Positions 16,506 through 25,581 of a stretch of DNA of 64,000 nt are shown one piece after another. Made by a program: the position numbers and the translations under genes. Position 1 is the stretch's first letter, and the number at the start of each line of letters is the position of its first letter. Source of the DNA: Parapusillimonas granuli (GTDB lineage: Bacteria > Pseudomonadota > Gammaproteobacteria > Burkholderiales > Burkholderiaceae_B); the NCBI RefSeq assembly GCF_013416525.1, contig NZ_JACCEM010000005.1:248001-312000 (forward strand). The letters are read 5' to 3'. Below the pieces are notes generated by a model that did not search any database, was not told the origin of the DNA, and was given only the letters and a program-made list of their open reading frames with translations.

Positions 16506-18095
16506 ATGACCATGAAGTTGATTCGCAAAACCGTTCTCCTGTCCGCGCTGGCGGTTGGTTTCCTGGCCGGATCCGGCCTCGTCCAGGCCCGCGACCTCAC
16601 CATCGCGCTGCGCTCCGAACCCAGTTCCATGGATCCGCAGTTCCATTCGCTGACCCCCAACACGCAAATGTCGGAGACCATTTTCGATCCCTTGGTGCGC
16701 ACCGACGGCAATGCCAAGCCCATCCCCTCGCTGGCGGAATCCTGGACCGCCGACGGCAACGTCTGGGTCTTCAAGCTGCGCAAGGACGTCAAGTTCTCGG
16801 ACGGCTCGCCCTTCACGGCCGACGACGTCCTGTTCACCTACGATCGCGTGCCCAAGGTGCCCAACAGCCCCTCGTCCTACGCGCTCTACCTCAGCACGGT
16901 CGACAAGGTCGAGGCCCCCGATCCGCACACCGTCAAGATCACCACCAAGGGCCCGTCGCCGGTCCTGCTGGCCAATCTGTCCATGGTGCCCATCATGTCC
17001 AAGAAGGCGGCGTCCGGCCCGGCCCCTGAAGGCAAGACCACGGTCGAGCTCAACCGCGGCGACGGCCTGATCGGCACCGGCCCCTACAAGTTCGTATCCT
17101 GGAAGCGCGGCGCCGAAATCGTGCTCGACCGCAACGAGCACTACTGGGGCGAGAAGCCCGTGTGGGACAAGGTCACGTATCGGCCCATCACCAATTCCGC
17201 GGCCCGCGTCGCCGCCCTGCTGGCCGGCGACGTCGACGTCATCGAAGACCCTCCAACCGACGACCTGCCCAAGCTCAAGAAGGACAAGAACCTGTACATC
17301 CAGGAAACGCCTTCCGTGCGGGTCATCTACATCGCCCTGAACCAGGGCAAGGAGCCGCCCGCCGGCATGCAGGGCACCGACGGCAAGAATCCGCTGACCG
17401 ACCGGCGCGTGCGCGAGGCCTTGTCGCTCGCCATCGACCGCAAGGCCATCGTCGACCGCGTGATGGACGGCGTGGGCCTGCCCGCCGCCAACGTGCTGGC
17501 CTATCCGGCCTTCGGCACGTCCGAAAAATACTCCAAGGTTGCGCCGGCCGACGCCGAGAAGGCCAAGAAGCTGCTGGCCGAGGCCGGCTATCCCAACGGC
17601 TTCACCCTGTCGCTGGGCTCGCCCGACGGCCGCTACACGAACGACAAGCGCATCGCGCAGGTCGTGGCTTCCATGTGGGCGCGCATCGGCGTCAAGACCG
17701 CGGTCGAAACCATGGCGCCGCCGGTGTTCTTCAAGCAGCGCAACGCCTTCGCCTTCAGCGCCTACCTGGCGGGCTGGGCCGCGAGCTCGGGCGAAATGCT
17801 CAATCCCATGACCTCGCTCATCGTCACCAAGGATCCGGCGCGCGGCATCGGCACCACCAACTGGAGCAAATACTCCAATCCGGACGTCGACAACCTCGTG
17901 CTCGAAGCCTCCAAGACCCTCGATGACGCCAAGCGGGCCGAATTGCTGCAGAAGGCGGGCGACATGGCCATGGACGACTACGCGCTGCTGCCGCTGCAGT
18001 TCGAGCTCTCGGTGTGGGCCATGAAGAAGGACATCCGCTACGGCGGCCGCGCCGACCAGATGACGCTCGCCCAGTACATGACCCTGGCCAAGTAG
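16506..18095 (+). CDS. Peptide/nickel-type ABC transporter substrate-binding protein (family 5)
   Basis: Periplasmic binding protein of 529 aa. Signal peptide MTMKLIRKTVLLSALAVGFLAGSGLVQA, then the family 5 start DLTIALRSEPSSMDPQFHS and the typical block DVKFSDGSPFTADDVLFTYDR. The ATG at 16506 is preceded by AAAAGGGG; an ATG 39 bases upstream is less likely. First of five genes forming a complete Dpp/Opp-type importer. The amidohydrolase gene at the end suggests N-formyl amino acids or peptides as possible cargo. Confidence 0.93.
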   Translation: MTMKLIRKTVLLSALAVGFLAGSGLVQARDLTIALRSEPSSMDPQFHSLTPNTQMSETIFDPLVRTDGNAKPIPSLAESWTADGNVWVFKLRKDVKFSDGSPFTADDVLFTYDRVPKVPNSPSSYALYLSTVDKVEAPDPHTVKITTKGPSPVLLANLSMVPIMSKKAASGPAPEGKTTVELNRGDGLIGTGPYKFVSWKRGAEIVLDRNEHYWGEKPVWDKVTYRPITNSAARVAALLAGDVDVIEDPPTDDLPKLKKDKNLYIQETPSVRVIYIALNQGKEPPAGMQGTDGKNPLTDRRVREALSLAIDRKAIVDRVMDGVGLPAANVLAYPAFGTSEKYSKVAPADAEKAKKLLAEAGYPNGFTLSLGSPDGRYTNDKRIAQVVASMWARIGVKTAVETMAPPVFFKQRNAFAFSAYLAGWAASSGEMLNPMTSLIVTKDPARGIGTTNWSKYSNPDVDNLVLEASKTLDDAKRAELLQKAGDMAMDDYALLPLQFELSVWAMKKDIRYGGRADQMTLAQYMTLAK

Positions 18096-18110
18096 CGGGG
18101 CGGTCGCGCG

Positions 18111-19082
18111 GTGCTATCGACCATCGTCCGTCGCCTGCTGCAAACCCTGGTCGTCGTGCTGATCATGTCAGCGCTGGTGTTCGCCGGTTTGTACGTCATC
18201 GGCGACCCGGTGCTGATGCTGGCCAGCCCCGAGGCAAGCGACCTGGAGCGCGAGGCCATACGCGAAACGCTGGGGCTCAATCTGCCGCTGTGGAAGCAGT
18301 ACGCCATTTTCATGTCCAAGGCCGTCCACCTGGATTTCGGCAACAGCTTCCTGAACGGCGAGTCCGCCATGCGCCTGATCCTGGAGCGCATGCCGGCGAC
18401 GCTCGAACTGGCCACGCTGGCCATGCTGCTGTCCGTCCTGATCGGCGTGCCGCTGGGCATCTACGCGGGGCTGCGGCCGCGCAGCCTGGCCGCGCGCGGC
18501 ATCATGTCGGGCTCGGTCCTGGGGTTCTCGCTGCCCAATTTCTGGGTCGGGCTGATGCTGATCATGCTGTTCGCCGTCATGCTGGGCTGGATGCCCGCGG
18601 GCGGGCGCGGCCCGGTGGAAACCTTCGGCCCCATACAGCTCAGCATATTCAACTGGGAGGGCCTGAAAAGCCTGATCCTGCCGGCCAGCACCATCGCCGT
18701 GGCCAAGTGCGCGCTCATCATACGGGTGACCCGCGCCGCAACCCGCGAATGCCTGCCGCAGGACTACATCAAGTTCGCCCGGGCCAAGGGCCTGCGCGAA
18801 AAGCGGGTGCTGGGCGTGCACCTGCTGAAGAACATCATGATCCCCATCGTGACCATAGGCGGGCTGGAATACGGCCAGGTGTTCGCCTTCGCCGTGGTGA
18901 CGGAAACGGTATTTTCCTGGCCGGGCATGGGCAAGCTGCTGATCGACTCCATCATCACCCTGGACCGGCCCGTGGTGGTGGCCTATTTGATGCTGACCGT
19001 GGTGTTCCTGGCCATGCTCAACCTGGTGGTCGACATCGCCTACACCATACTCGATCCGCGCGTGCGCCTGGGAGCCGCCTGA
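18111..19082 (+). CDS. Peptide ABC transporter permease (DppB type)
   Basis: A 323-aa inner-membrane permease, the DppB/OppB half. First membrane segment TLVVVLIMSALVFAGLYVIGDP, then the large periplasmic loop typical of DppB and the cytoplasmic block DYIKFARAKGLREKRVLGVHLLKN. It starts with GTG at 18111, 15 bases after the binding-protein gene. Its TGA shares one base with the ATG of the next gene. Confidence 0.93.
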   Translation: MLSTIVRRLLQTLVVVLIMSALVFAGLYVIGDPVLMLASPEASDLEREAIRETLGLNLPLWKQYAIFMSKAVHLDFGNSFLNGESAMRLILERMPATLELATLAMLLSVLIGVPLGIYAGLRPRSLAARGIMSGSVLGFSLPNFWVGLMLIMLFAVMLGWMPAGGRGPVETFGPIQLSIFNWEGLKSLILPASTIAVAKCALIIRVTRAATRECLPQDYIKFARAKGLREKRVLGVHLLKNIMIPIVTIGGLEYGQVFAFAVVTETVFSWPGMGKLLIDSIITLDRPVVVAYLMLTVVFLAMLNLVVDIAYTILDPRVRLGAA

Positions 19083-20017
19083 TGGAACTGCAAAAATCGC
19101 TGACGCCCGCCATGCCCGACGCCGCGCCCGCGGTGCCCCGGCATGAAAGCCTGCTGCGCGTCTTCGTCGCCCAGTTCTTGTCCAGCAAGGTGGCCGTGCT
19201 GGGCCTGGTCATGCTGATCGCGTTCATCTTGCTGGCGATCCTGGCGCCCTGGATTTCCCCGCAGAACCCGTACGACATCGGGTCGCTGGACATCATGGAT
19301 TCCAAAATGCCGCCGGGCGCCAAGAATTTCGACGGCACGCTCACCTACTGGCTGGGCACCGACGGCCAGGCGCGCGACGTCCTGTCGGCCATTCTGTACG
19401 GCCTGCGCACCAGCCTGTTCGTGGGCTTCGTGTCGGTCATCGTGGCGTTCCTCATCGGCGCGGCGGCCGGGCTGATCGCCGCATACTTCGGCGGGCGCAT
19501 CGACGCCCTGCTGATGCGCATCGTCGACATCCAGCTGTCGTTCCCCTCCATCCTGCTGGCGCTCATCCTGCTGGCCGTGCTGGGCAAAGGGGTGGACAAG
19601 GTCATTTACGCGCTGATCGCGGTGCAGTGGGCCTATTTCGCCCGCGCGGCGCGCGGCGCCGCCATCGTCGAGCGCAACAAGGAATACGTCGAGGCGGCGC
19701 GCTGCATGTCGCTTTCCTGGCATCGCATCCTGTGGCGGCATGTCTTCCCCAACTGTATTCCGCCGCTCATGGTCATCGCCACCATAGACCTGGCGCACGC
19801 CATCGCGCTCGAAGCCACGCTGTCTTTCCTGGGGGTGGGCGTGCCCGTCACCGAACCCTCCCTGGGCATGCTCATTTCCAACGGCTTCGAATTCATGCTG
19901 TCGGGCAACTACTGGATCTCCTTCTTCCCCGGCATCGCCCTTGCGCTGATCGTCATCGCCATCAACCTGGTGGGCGATCACCTGCGCGACATCCTCAATC
20001 CGCGCAACGAGATCTAG
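19082..20017 (+). CDS. Peptide ABC transporter permease (DppC type)
   Basis: A 311-aa inner-membrane permease. It has the DppC hallmark N-terminus: a cytoplasmic stretch, one membrane segment (VAVLGLVMLIAFILLAILAPWISPQNP), then LGTDGQARDVLSAILYGLRTSL. The EAA loop reads EYVEAARCMSLSWHRILWRHVFPN. It is translationally coupled to dppB by the overlapping TGATG. The upstream reading frame through dppB is spurious. Confidence 0.93.
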   Translation: MELQKSLTPAMPDAAPAVPRHESLLRVFVAQFLSSKVAVLGLVMLIAFILLAILAPWISPQNPYDIGSLDIMDSKMPPGAKNFDGTLTYWLGTDGQARDVLSAILYGLRTSLFVGFVSVIVAFLIGAAAGLIAAYFGGRIDALLMRIVDIQLSFPSILLALILLAVLGKGVDKVIYALIAVQWAYFARAARGAAIVERNKEYVEAARCMSLSWHRILWRHVFPNCIPPLMVIATIDLAHAIALEATLSFLGVGVPVTEPSLGMLISNGFEFMLSGNYWISFFPGIALALIVIAINLVGDHLRDILNPRNEI

Positions 20018-20025
20018 GGCCCGCC

Positions 20026-21051
20026 ATGACTGAAACCGCGACCCTCGCCCCAGCCCGGACGCCCCGCCACGATGCGCAGGAAGCCAAGCTGCTGCTCGAC
20101 GTCCGGGGCCTGCGGACCTGGTTCCACACGCGCGACGGCATCGTCAAGGCGGTCGACGGCGTGTCGCTGCAGCTGCGCGAGGGCGAGATCCTGGGCCTGG
20201 TCGGCGAGTCGGGCTCCGGCAAGAGCATCACCGGTTTCTCGCTCATGGGCCTGGTCGACGCCCCGGGAAGGCTGCGGGCCGACCGCCTGATGTTCGGCGG
20301 CCGGGACCTGCTGTCACTGTCGCCCGAACAGTATCGCCAGCTGCGCGGGAAGGACATGGCCATGATCTTCCAGGACCCGATGATGACGCTCAACCCCACC
20401 CTGCGGGTGGATACGCAGATGATCGAAGCCGTGCTCGCGCACGACAAGGTCTCGCGCAAGGCGGCGCGCGCGCGTTCCATCGACGTGCTGGTCAAGGTGG
20501 GCATCCCCTCGCCCGAGGAACGGCTGCTGGTGTATCCGCACCATTTGTCGGGCGGGATGCGGCAGCGCATCGCCATCGCCATCGCGCTGCTGAACTCCCC
20601 CAAGCTGATCATCGCCGACGAGCCCACGACGGCGCTGGACGTCACCATACAGGGGCAGATCCTGTTCGAGGTCCAGAAGCTGTGCCGCGAGCTGGGCACG
20701 GCGCTGATCTGGATCACCCACGACCTGGCCATCGTCTCGGGCCTGGCCGACCGCCTGGCGGTCATGTATGCGGGGCGCATCGTCGAAACCGCGCCGACGC
20801 CCGAGATCGTCGGCGGCGCCCGCCACCCTTATACGCATGGCCTGATCTCCTCGATCCCCTCCATACACACGCGCGGCAAGGAGCTCTTCCAGATTCCCGG
20901 TTCGACGCCGTCCTTGCTGAATCTGCCGGAAGGCTGTCCCTTCCAGGCCCGCTGCTATCGCGCCGACAGCCAGTGCCTGCGGGCGCCGCCCTTCGCAGAG
21001 GTCGGCCCCGGCCACTGGGCCAGCTGCTGGCACCAGGGGGTGCAGGCATGA
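20026..21051 (+). CDS. Peptide ABC transporter ATP-binding protein (OppD/DppD type)
   Basis: A 341-aa ATPase. Walker A GESGSGKS near residue 60, Q-loop FQDPMMTLNP, signature LSGGMRQR, Walker B LIIADEPTTALD and switch His in THDLAIVSGLADR. The C-terminal oligopeptide extension with GCPFQARCYRADSQC holds cysteines that bind an iron-sulphur cluster in some OppD/DppD proteins. The ATG at 20026 follows the permease stop by 8 bases. Confidence 0.93.
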   Translation: MTETATLAPARTPRHDAQEAKLLLDVRGLRTWFHTRDGIVKAVDGVSLQLREGEILGLVGESGSGKSITGFSLMGLVDAPGRLRADRLMFGGRDLLSLSPEQYRQLRGKDMAMIFQDPMMTLNPTLRVDTQMIEAVLAHDKVSRKAARARSIDVLVKVGIPSPEERLLVYPHHLSGGMRQRIAIAIALLNSPKLIIADEPTTALDVTIQGQILFEVQKLCRELGTALIWITHDLAIVSGLADRLAVMYAGRIVETAPTPEIVGGARHPYTHGLISSIPSIHTRGKELFQIPGSTPSLLNLPEGCPFQARCYRADSQCLRAPPFAEVGPGHWASCWHQGVQA

Positions 21052-22100
21052 GCGAACCGGCAGTGATACTGGGCTTGCGCAACGTGCAGCGCGTCTATAC
21101 CCAGCCCGTGGATCTCTTGTCGCGCCTCGGCGGCGCGCTGAAAGGCGGGGTCAAGCCGCGCGCGGTGCATGCCGTCGCCGGCGTCGACCTGGACGTCATC
21201 GCCGGCGAAGTCATCGGCATCGTGGGGGAGTCGGGCTGCGGCAAGTCCACCCTGGGCCGCATGCTCACCGGCATTCTGCCGCCCACCGCCGGCGAGATCC
21301 GCTACAAGGGCAAGCCGGTGGCTTCGCTGGGCGGCGCGGCGCGGCGCGAATACGAGCTCGGCGTGCAGATGATCTTCCAGGATCCGTATTCCTCGCTCAA
21401 TCCCCGCATGCGCGTGATCGACATCATCGGCGAAGGCCCGGTGGTGCACGGCATGATCCGGCGCGGCGAAAAAGAAGCCTACGTGTCGCAGCTCATGCAC
21501 AAGGTGGGGCTCGATCCCTCCTACCGCTATCGCTACCCGCACCAGTTCTCGGGCGGGCAGCGCCAGCGCATCGGCGTGGCGCGCGCGCTGGCCGTCAAGC
21601 CTTCGGTCATCGTCTGCGACGAGGCCGTGGCCGCGCTCGACGTCTCCATCCAGGCGCAGGTGCTGAATCTGTTCATGCAGCTGCGCAAGGAATATTCGCT
21701 GACTTATTTCTTCATCAGCCACAACCTGGGCGTGGTCAGCCACCTATCGGACCGCGTGGCCATCATGTACTTGGGCCGCATCGTCGAGATCGCCGACACC
21801 GACACCATCTTCAGCCGCGCGCGCCACCCCTATACGCAGGCGCTGATCAAGGAATTGCCCGTGCTGCGCACCGACCGGCGCCAATTCGACACGATCAAGG
21901 GCGAGCTTCCGTCCCCGCTGAATCCGCCCTCGGGCTGTCCGTTCCACCCGCGCTGTCCTTTCGTGATGGAGCGCTGCACCCGGGAACGCCCCGTGCTAAA
22001 GCCGGTGAAGGCCGCGCCGGCTGCCGCTTCCGGGACGACCGCGGCGGGCATGGACGCGGGCAAGCGCCACCTGAGCGCCTGCCATCTGGATGATATGTAG
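21048..22100 (+). CDS. Peptide ABC transporter ATP-binding protein (OppF/DppF type)
   Basis: A 350-aa ATPase, partner of the OppD-like subunit. Walker [10 protein letters not shown]-loop [13 protein letters not shown], signature FSGGQRQR, Walker [15 protein letters not shown] and [13 protein letters not shown]. Walker B has DEAVAALD where DEPTSALD is usual; the catalytic Glu is kept. The C-terminal CPFHPRCPF motif is present. The ATG overlaps the stop of oppD (ATGA). An Ala-rich tail closes the protein. Confidence 0.93.
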   Translation: MSEPAVILGLRNVQRVYTQPVDLLSRLGGALKGGVKPRAVHAVAGVDLDVIAGEVIGIVGESGCGKSTLGRMLTGILPPTAGEIRYKGKPVASLGGAARREYELGVQMIFQDPYSSLNPRMRVIDIIGEGPVVHGMIRRGEKEAYVSQLMHKVGLDPSYRYRYPHQFSGGQRQRIGVARALAVKPSVIVCDEAVAALDVSIQAQVLNLFMQLRKEYSLTYFFISHNLGVVSHLSDRVAIMYLGRIVEIADTDTIFSRARHPYTQALIKELPVLRTDRRQFDTIKGELPSPLNPPSGCPFHPRCPFVMERCTRERPVLKPVKAAPAAASGTTAAGMDAGKRHLSACHLDDM

Positions 22101-22197
22101 GGCCATGCGGCAGCCGGCGCGATCCGCGGCGGAAATGCCGCCATGACCCTGGACACCCATGCGCTGGGCACCGAGCAGTTCACTTATTGGAGACGCC

Positions 22198-23058
22198 ATG
22201 AAATTCGCCGACACGGAATTCGAACCCTATGTCCTGTCCCTGCCCAAGGCCAGCGCCATCCCGCTGGTCTGCGATTCGCCGCACAGCGGCGTGATCTACC
22301 CCGCCGATTTTCAGTACGCCATACCGATCTCGGTGCTGCGTTCGGGCGAGGACACCTTTGTCGAGGAATTGTGGCAGGCGATTCCGTCCGTGGGCGGCAC
22401 GCTGCTGGCGGCCAATTTCCCGCGCACCTATATCGATCCGAACCGCGAAGAGGACGACATCGATCCGAACATTCTGGCGGAACCCTGGACGACGGAGCTC
22501 AATCCGACCGAGAAATCGCGGCTGGGGCACGGCTTGATCTGGAGCCGCGCGCGCAACCAGCCCATCTATGACCGCAAGCTCTGGGTGGGCGAGGTCGAGA
22601 ACCGCATCGGAAGCTATCACCGACCGTACCACGATGCTCTGCAAAAGCAGATCGATGCCGCGCATGAGCGTTTCGGGGTGGTCTGGCATTTGAACCTGCA
22701 TTCGATGCCGGCCAATTCCTACGAGGTGCTCGAGATCGATACGGACAAGCCGCTGGCGGATTTTGTGCTGGGGGACCGGGACGGCACGACTTGCGATCCG
22801 ACTTTGATCGGCATCATCGAGGACTATCTGGTGGACTGCGGCTATACGGTGGCGCGCAATGATCCATTCAAGGGCGTGGCGTTGATTGCGCGGATCGGGC
22901 GCCCGGAGGAAAACCGCCATAGCCTGCAGATCGAGGTGAATCGCAGTTTGTACATGGACGAGGAGTCCTATGAGAAGAGCGCGAACTTCTCGGTCTTGCA
23001 GAGGGATTTGACGGGGCTGTGCGGGAAGGTGTCGGAATTTGTGCGATCCGTGCTGTGA
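22198..23058 (+). CDS. hutG: N-formylglutamate amidohydrolase
   Basis: A 286-aa cytoplasmic hydrolase releasing formate from N-formylglutamate, usually the last step of a histidine degradation branch. Family motifs: VCDSPHSGVIYP at the start (metal-binding), NFPRTYIDPNRE, RPYHDAL and WHLNLHSMPANS. The ATG at 22198 is preceded by TTGGAGAC. No hut genes are near; it follows a peptide importer by about 100 bases, so it may act on imported N-formyl compounds. The family is clear, the natural substrate less so. Confidence 0.85.
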   Translation: MKFADTEFEPYVLSLPKASAIPLVCDSPHSGVIYPADFQYAIPISVLRSGEDTFVEELWQAIPSVGGTLLAANFPRTYIDPNREEDDIDPNILAEPWTTELNPTEKSRLGHGLIWSRARNQPIYDRKLWVGEVENRIGSYHRPYHDALQKQIDAAHERFGVVWHLNLHSMPANSYEVLEIDTDKPLADFVLGDRDGTTCDPTLIGIIEDYLVDCGYTVARNDPFKGVALIARIGRPEENRHSLQIEVNRSLYMDEESYEKSANFSVLQRDLTGLCGKVSEFVRSVL

Positions 23059-23250
23059 TGGGGGATTGAACCGATGACGGCGCGGGCATGCTGATCAGCC
23101 GGCGTTTCTGGCTTGCCAAAAATCCACACGGCATCGGCAAGTGGAGTTATATTTCTTCTTGCTATATGCTTATTACTGAAATTTGAGCCAAAACCCCGGA
23201 TCCGGCCTCCGGATCCCCATCGGCGGACGCCGACGCCCATTGCTGACACC

Positions 23251-24453
23251 ATGCCCTCCCCATCGCAACGATTCTTCAACAAGAACCTCATCCTCCTCAT
23301 CATCTGCCAAGGTCTGTTCCTTACCAACAACGTCACTTTCATCGCCATCAATGGGCTGGTGGGCATGGGCCTTACGCCGGTGCCGTGGATGGCCACGCTG
23401 CCGGTCATGGGGTATGTGGTGGGCGGCGCCCTGTCCACCGGGATCGTCGCGCATACCCAGAGCCGGTATGGGCGGAAGAAATCGTTCCAGCTGGGGCTGC
23501 TCACGGCCATCGGCTCGGCCCTGCTGTGCGCGGCTTCGGTGTGGATACAGAATTTCTGGCTGCTGACCCTGTCCACCCTGATCGCGGGGTACTACAGCGC
23601 CAACGGCCAGCTCTACCGCTTCGCGGCGACCGAGCTCGTCGAAGCGGGACACCGCGAGAAAGCGATTTCATGGGTCCTGGCGGGCGGGCTGATCGGCGCC
23701 ATCATCGGGCCGAATCTGGCGAAATACGCCAAAGACGCGGCGTCGCATCCCTTCATGGGGGCGTACCTGGCCCTGGCCGTGGTCGGGCTGCTGGCTTTGC
23801 TGATCATGCAGTTCATCCGCTTCCCCGACGACGCGCGCAAGAGCGCGCCGCAGGACAGCGGCAGGCCCTTGTCGGAGATCGCGCGCCAGCCGGTGTTCAT
23901 CGTGGCGGCGCTGGGCGCTTCGCTGGGATACGGCATCATGAATCTGCTGATGGCGGCCACCCCCCTGGCCATGGAAGTCTACGGCTTCGAATTCGGCAAT
24001 ACCGCGACCGTGCTGCAGTGGCACGTGATCGGCATGTTCGCGCCCGGTTTTTTCACGGGCTCGCTCATCAAGCGTTTCGGCGTCCTGGAAGTGATGGCGG
24101 CGGGGCTGCTCATCAACATCGCGTGCATCGCCGTCGCGCTGTCGGGCAGCAGTTTCGAGCAATTCCTCATTGCGCTCTTCCTGCTGGGCGTGGGCTGGAA
24201 CTTCCTGTTCACGGGCGCCACCACGCTGGCCACCCAGGCCCATACGCCGCAGGAGCGCGACAAGGCGCAGGGCGCCATCAATTTCGCGGTGTTCATGGTC
24301 ATGGCCGTCTCATCGTTCAGCTCCGGCGCCCTGGTCACGACGCAGGGCTGGTACTGGCTGAACGTGGGGTCGCTGGTTCCGGCCGCGATCATCGGGTTTG
24401 CGCTGCTGGGGCTGTTCCTGCGGCGCAGCAGGGCGGCGGGGGCGGCCGGCTAG
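23251..24453 (+). CDS. Major facilitator superfamily transporter
   Basis: A 400-aa inner-membrane carrier with about twelve hydrophobic segments. The MFS loop between segments 2 and 3 shows as HTQSRYGRKKSFQLGLL, and a second half begins near ARQPVFIVAALGASLGYGIMN. I chose the ATG at 23251, giving a normal length. It is convergent with the RpiR-type regulator downstream. The substrate cannot be inferred. Confidence 0.88.
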   Translation: MPSPSQRFFNKNLILLIICQGLFLTNNVTFIAINGLVGMGLTPVPWMATLPVMGYVVGGALSTGIVAHTQSRYGRKKSFQLGLLTAIGSALLCAASVWIQNFWLLTLSTLIAGYYSANGQLYRFAATELVEAGHREKAISWVLAGGLIGAIIGPNLAKYAKDAASHPFMGAYLALAVVGLLALLIMQFIRFPDDARKSAPQDSGRPLSEIARQPVFIVAALGASLGYGIMNLLMAATPLAMEVYGFEFGNTATVLQWHVIGMFAPGFFTGSLIKRFGVLEVMAAGLLINIACIAVALSGSSFEQFLIALFLLGVGWNFLFTGATTLATQAHTPQERDKAQGAINFAVFMVMAVSSFSSGALVTTQGWYWLNVGSLVPAAIIGFALLGLFLRRSRAAGAAG

Positions 24454-24482
24454 GCCGATGCCGCCCGCCTTCCGGCGTCGGC
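24454..24482. terminator. Possible bidirectional hairpin between convergent genes
   Basis: GCCGATGCCG (24454-24463) can pair with CGGCGTCGGC (24473-24482) with one G-U pair. No T-run follows on either strand, so activity as a terminator is doubtful. Confidence 0.25.
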
Positions 24483-24532
24483 AAGTCCCGGCGTGCGGCT
24501 GAAAGGCCGCCGCTTCCAGCGGCAGCCGCCGT

Positions 24533-25426
24533 TCATTTGCCGCTGACGTATGCGCCGGTCCGGTGCAGCTGTTCCTCGGCATGCTCGATGCCGCTGACGG
24601 CCTGGCTGCCGGCCTTGGCCAGCAGCTGTTCGATCAGCAGTTCGACCAGCGCGGTCGCCGCGGCGCTGGATGGAAAAAAAGACGGTGTCTTGGTCGAGAA
24701 CAGCAGGGTGCTGTCGGCGACGCGCGCGAGCGGGGCCAGGACGCTGTCGCAAATGGCGATGACGCGGCACCCCGCATAGCGGGCGGCGTCGGCCACGCGA
24801 ACGGTTTCCTGCGAATAGGGTTCGAAACCGATGATCACCACGGCATCCGAGGCGGTGAGGGCGCGCAATTCCATTTCCAGGGTGCCGGCGTCGCCGCGCA
24901 GCATGGCGACCGAGGGGCGGAACAGGCGGTACAGGTACTGGAAGCTGAAGGCGGGCGCGAACGACGCGCGAAAGCCGGCGACATAGACGCGCTTTGCGCG
25001 CGTCAGCAGTTTCACGGCTTCGGGAATGCGGTCGGCGTTGTCGGCCCCCAGTTGCCGGATGTTGTCGGTTTGCGCCATGACGGCGCGCTCCAGCGCGCTG
25101 CGCGGATTCTTGCCGCGTATGAGCTCCCGCGCCTGGTCCGCGTAACGGCGCGGCGGGCGCTGGAGCGAGCACACGAAGACCTGCTTCAAGTCCTCCCAGC
25201 CGCGATACCCCAGCGATTGCGCCAGCCGGACCAGGGTGGCGGGCTGCACGCCGGCCCGGGCCGCCACCTTGCGCATGGACGAGACCGGGATCTCGTCGGG
25301 GAAATCCAGCAGATACTTGGCGCCCACCTGGAACTGGGGCGTCATGGCGGCGAAGCCGCGCTGGATGCGTGCGCTCAGGGCGTCCAGGCTGGAGGGCGCG
25401 GACGCGGGGGAATGGGTGTCGGTCAC
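24533..25426 (-). CDS. MurR/RpiR family transcriptional regulator with SIS domain
   Basis: A 297-aa regulator. N-terminal RpiR helix-turn-helix SSMRKVAARAGVQPATLVRLAQSLGYRGW (about 45-75) and a C-terminal SIS sugar-phosphate-binding domain (KRVYVAGFRASFAPA ... AVVIIGFEPYSQETVRVADAARYAGCRVIAICD). It starts with GTG at 25426. It is divergent from an aminotransferase and carboxymuconolactone-decarboxylase-like pair, which it probably controls. RpiR proteins next to amino acid catabolism genes are common in this order. Effector unknown. Confidence 0.9.
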   Translation of the reverse strand: MTDTHSPASAPSSLDALSARIQRGFAAMTPQFQVGAKYLLDFPDEIPVSSMRKVAARAGVQPATLVRLAQSLGYRGWEDLKQVFVCSLQRPPRRYADQARELIRGKNPRSALERAVMAQTDNIRQLGADNADRIPEAVKLLTRAKRVYVAGFRASFAPAFSFQYLYRLFRPSVAMLRGDAGTLEMELRALTASDAVVIIGFEPYSQETVRVADAARYAGCRVIAICDSVLAPLARVADSTLLFSTKTPSFFPSSAAATALVELLIEQLLAKAGSQAVSGIEHAEEQLHRTGAYVSGK

Positions 25427-25516
25427 TGGAAGGTATGGTCCGGTGGCTGGGGTTGCAGGGTGCGTTCTAAAACCGCAACAGTTTTGAACGCGCGAGTCGC
25501 CTCAAGCATGATTATA

Positions 25517-25544
25517 TTGATTTATTTGTTGCATGGTATATGAT
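25517..25544 (+). promoter_or_regulatory. Possible promoter of the aminotransferase gene
   Basis: -35 TTGATT (25517-25522), 16-base spacer, -10 TATGAT (25539-25544) in the only AT-rich stretch of the divergent region. TGTTG (25527-25531) and CAACA (25550-25554) form a dyad across it that could be the RpiR-type regulator's site. Confidence 0.35.
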
Positions 25545-25581
25545 TAATACAACATTTGTTGAAATCTAGGGCTAAGGCGCC

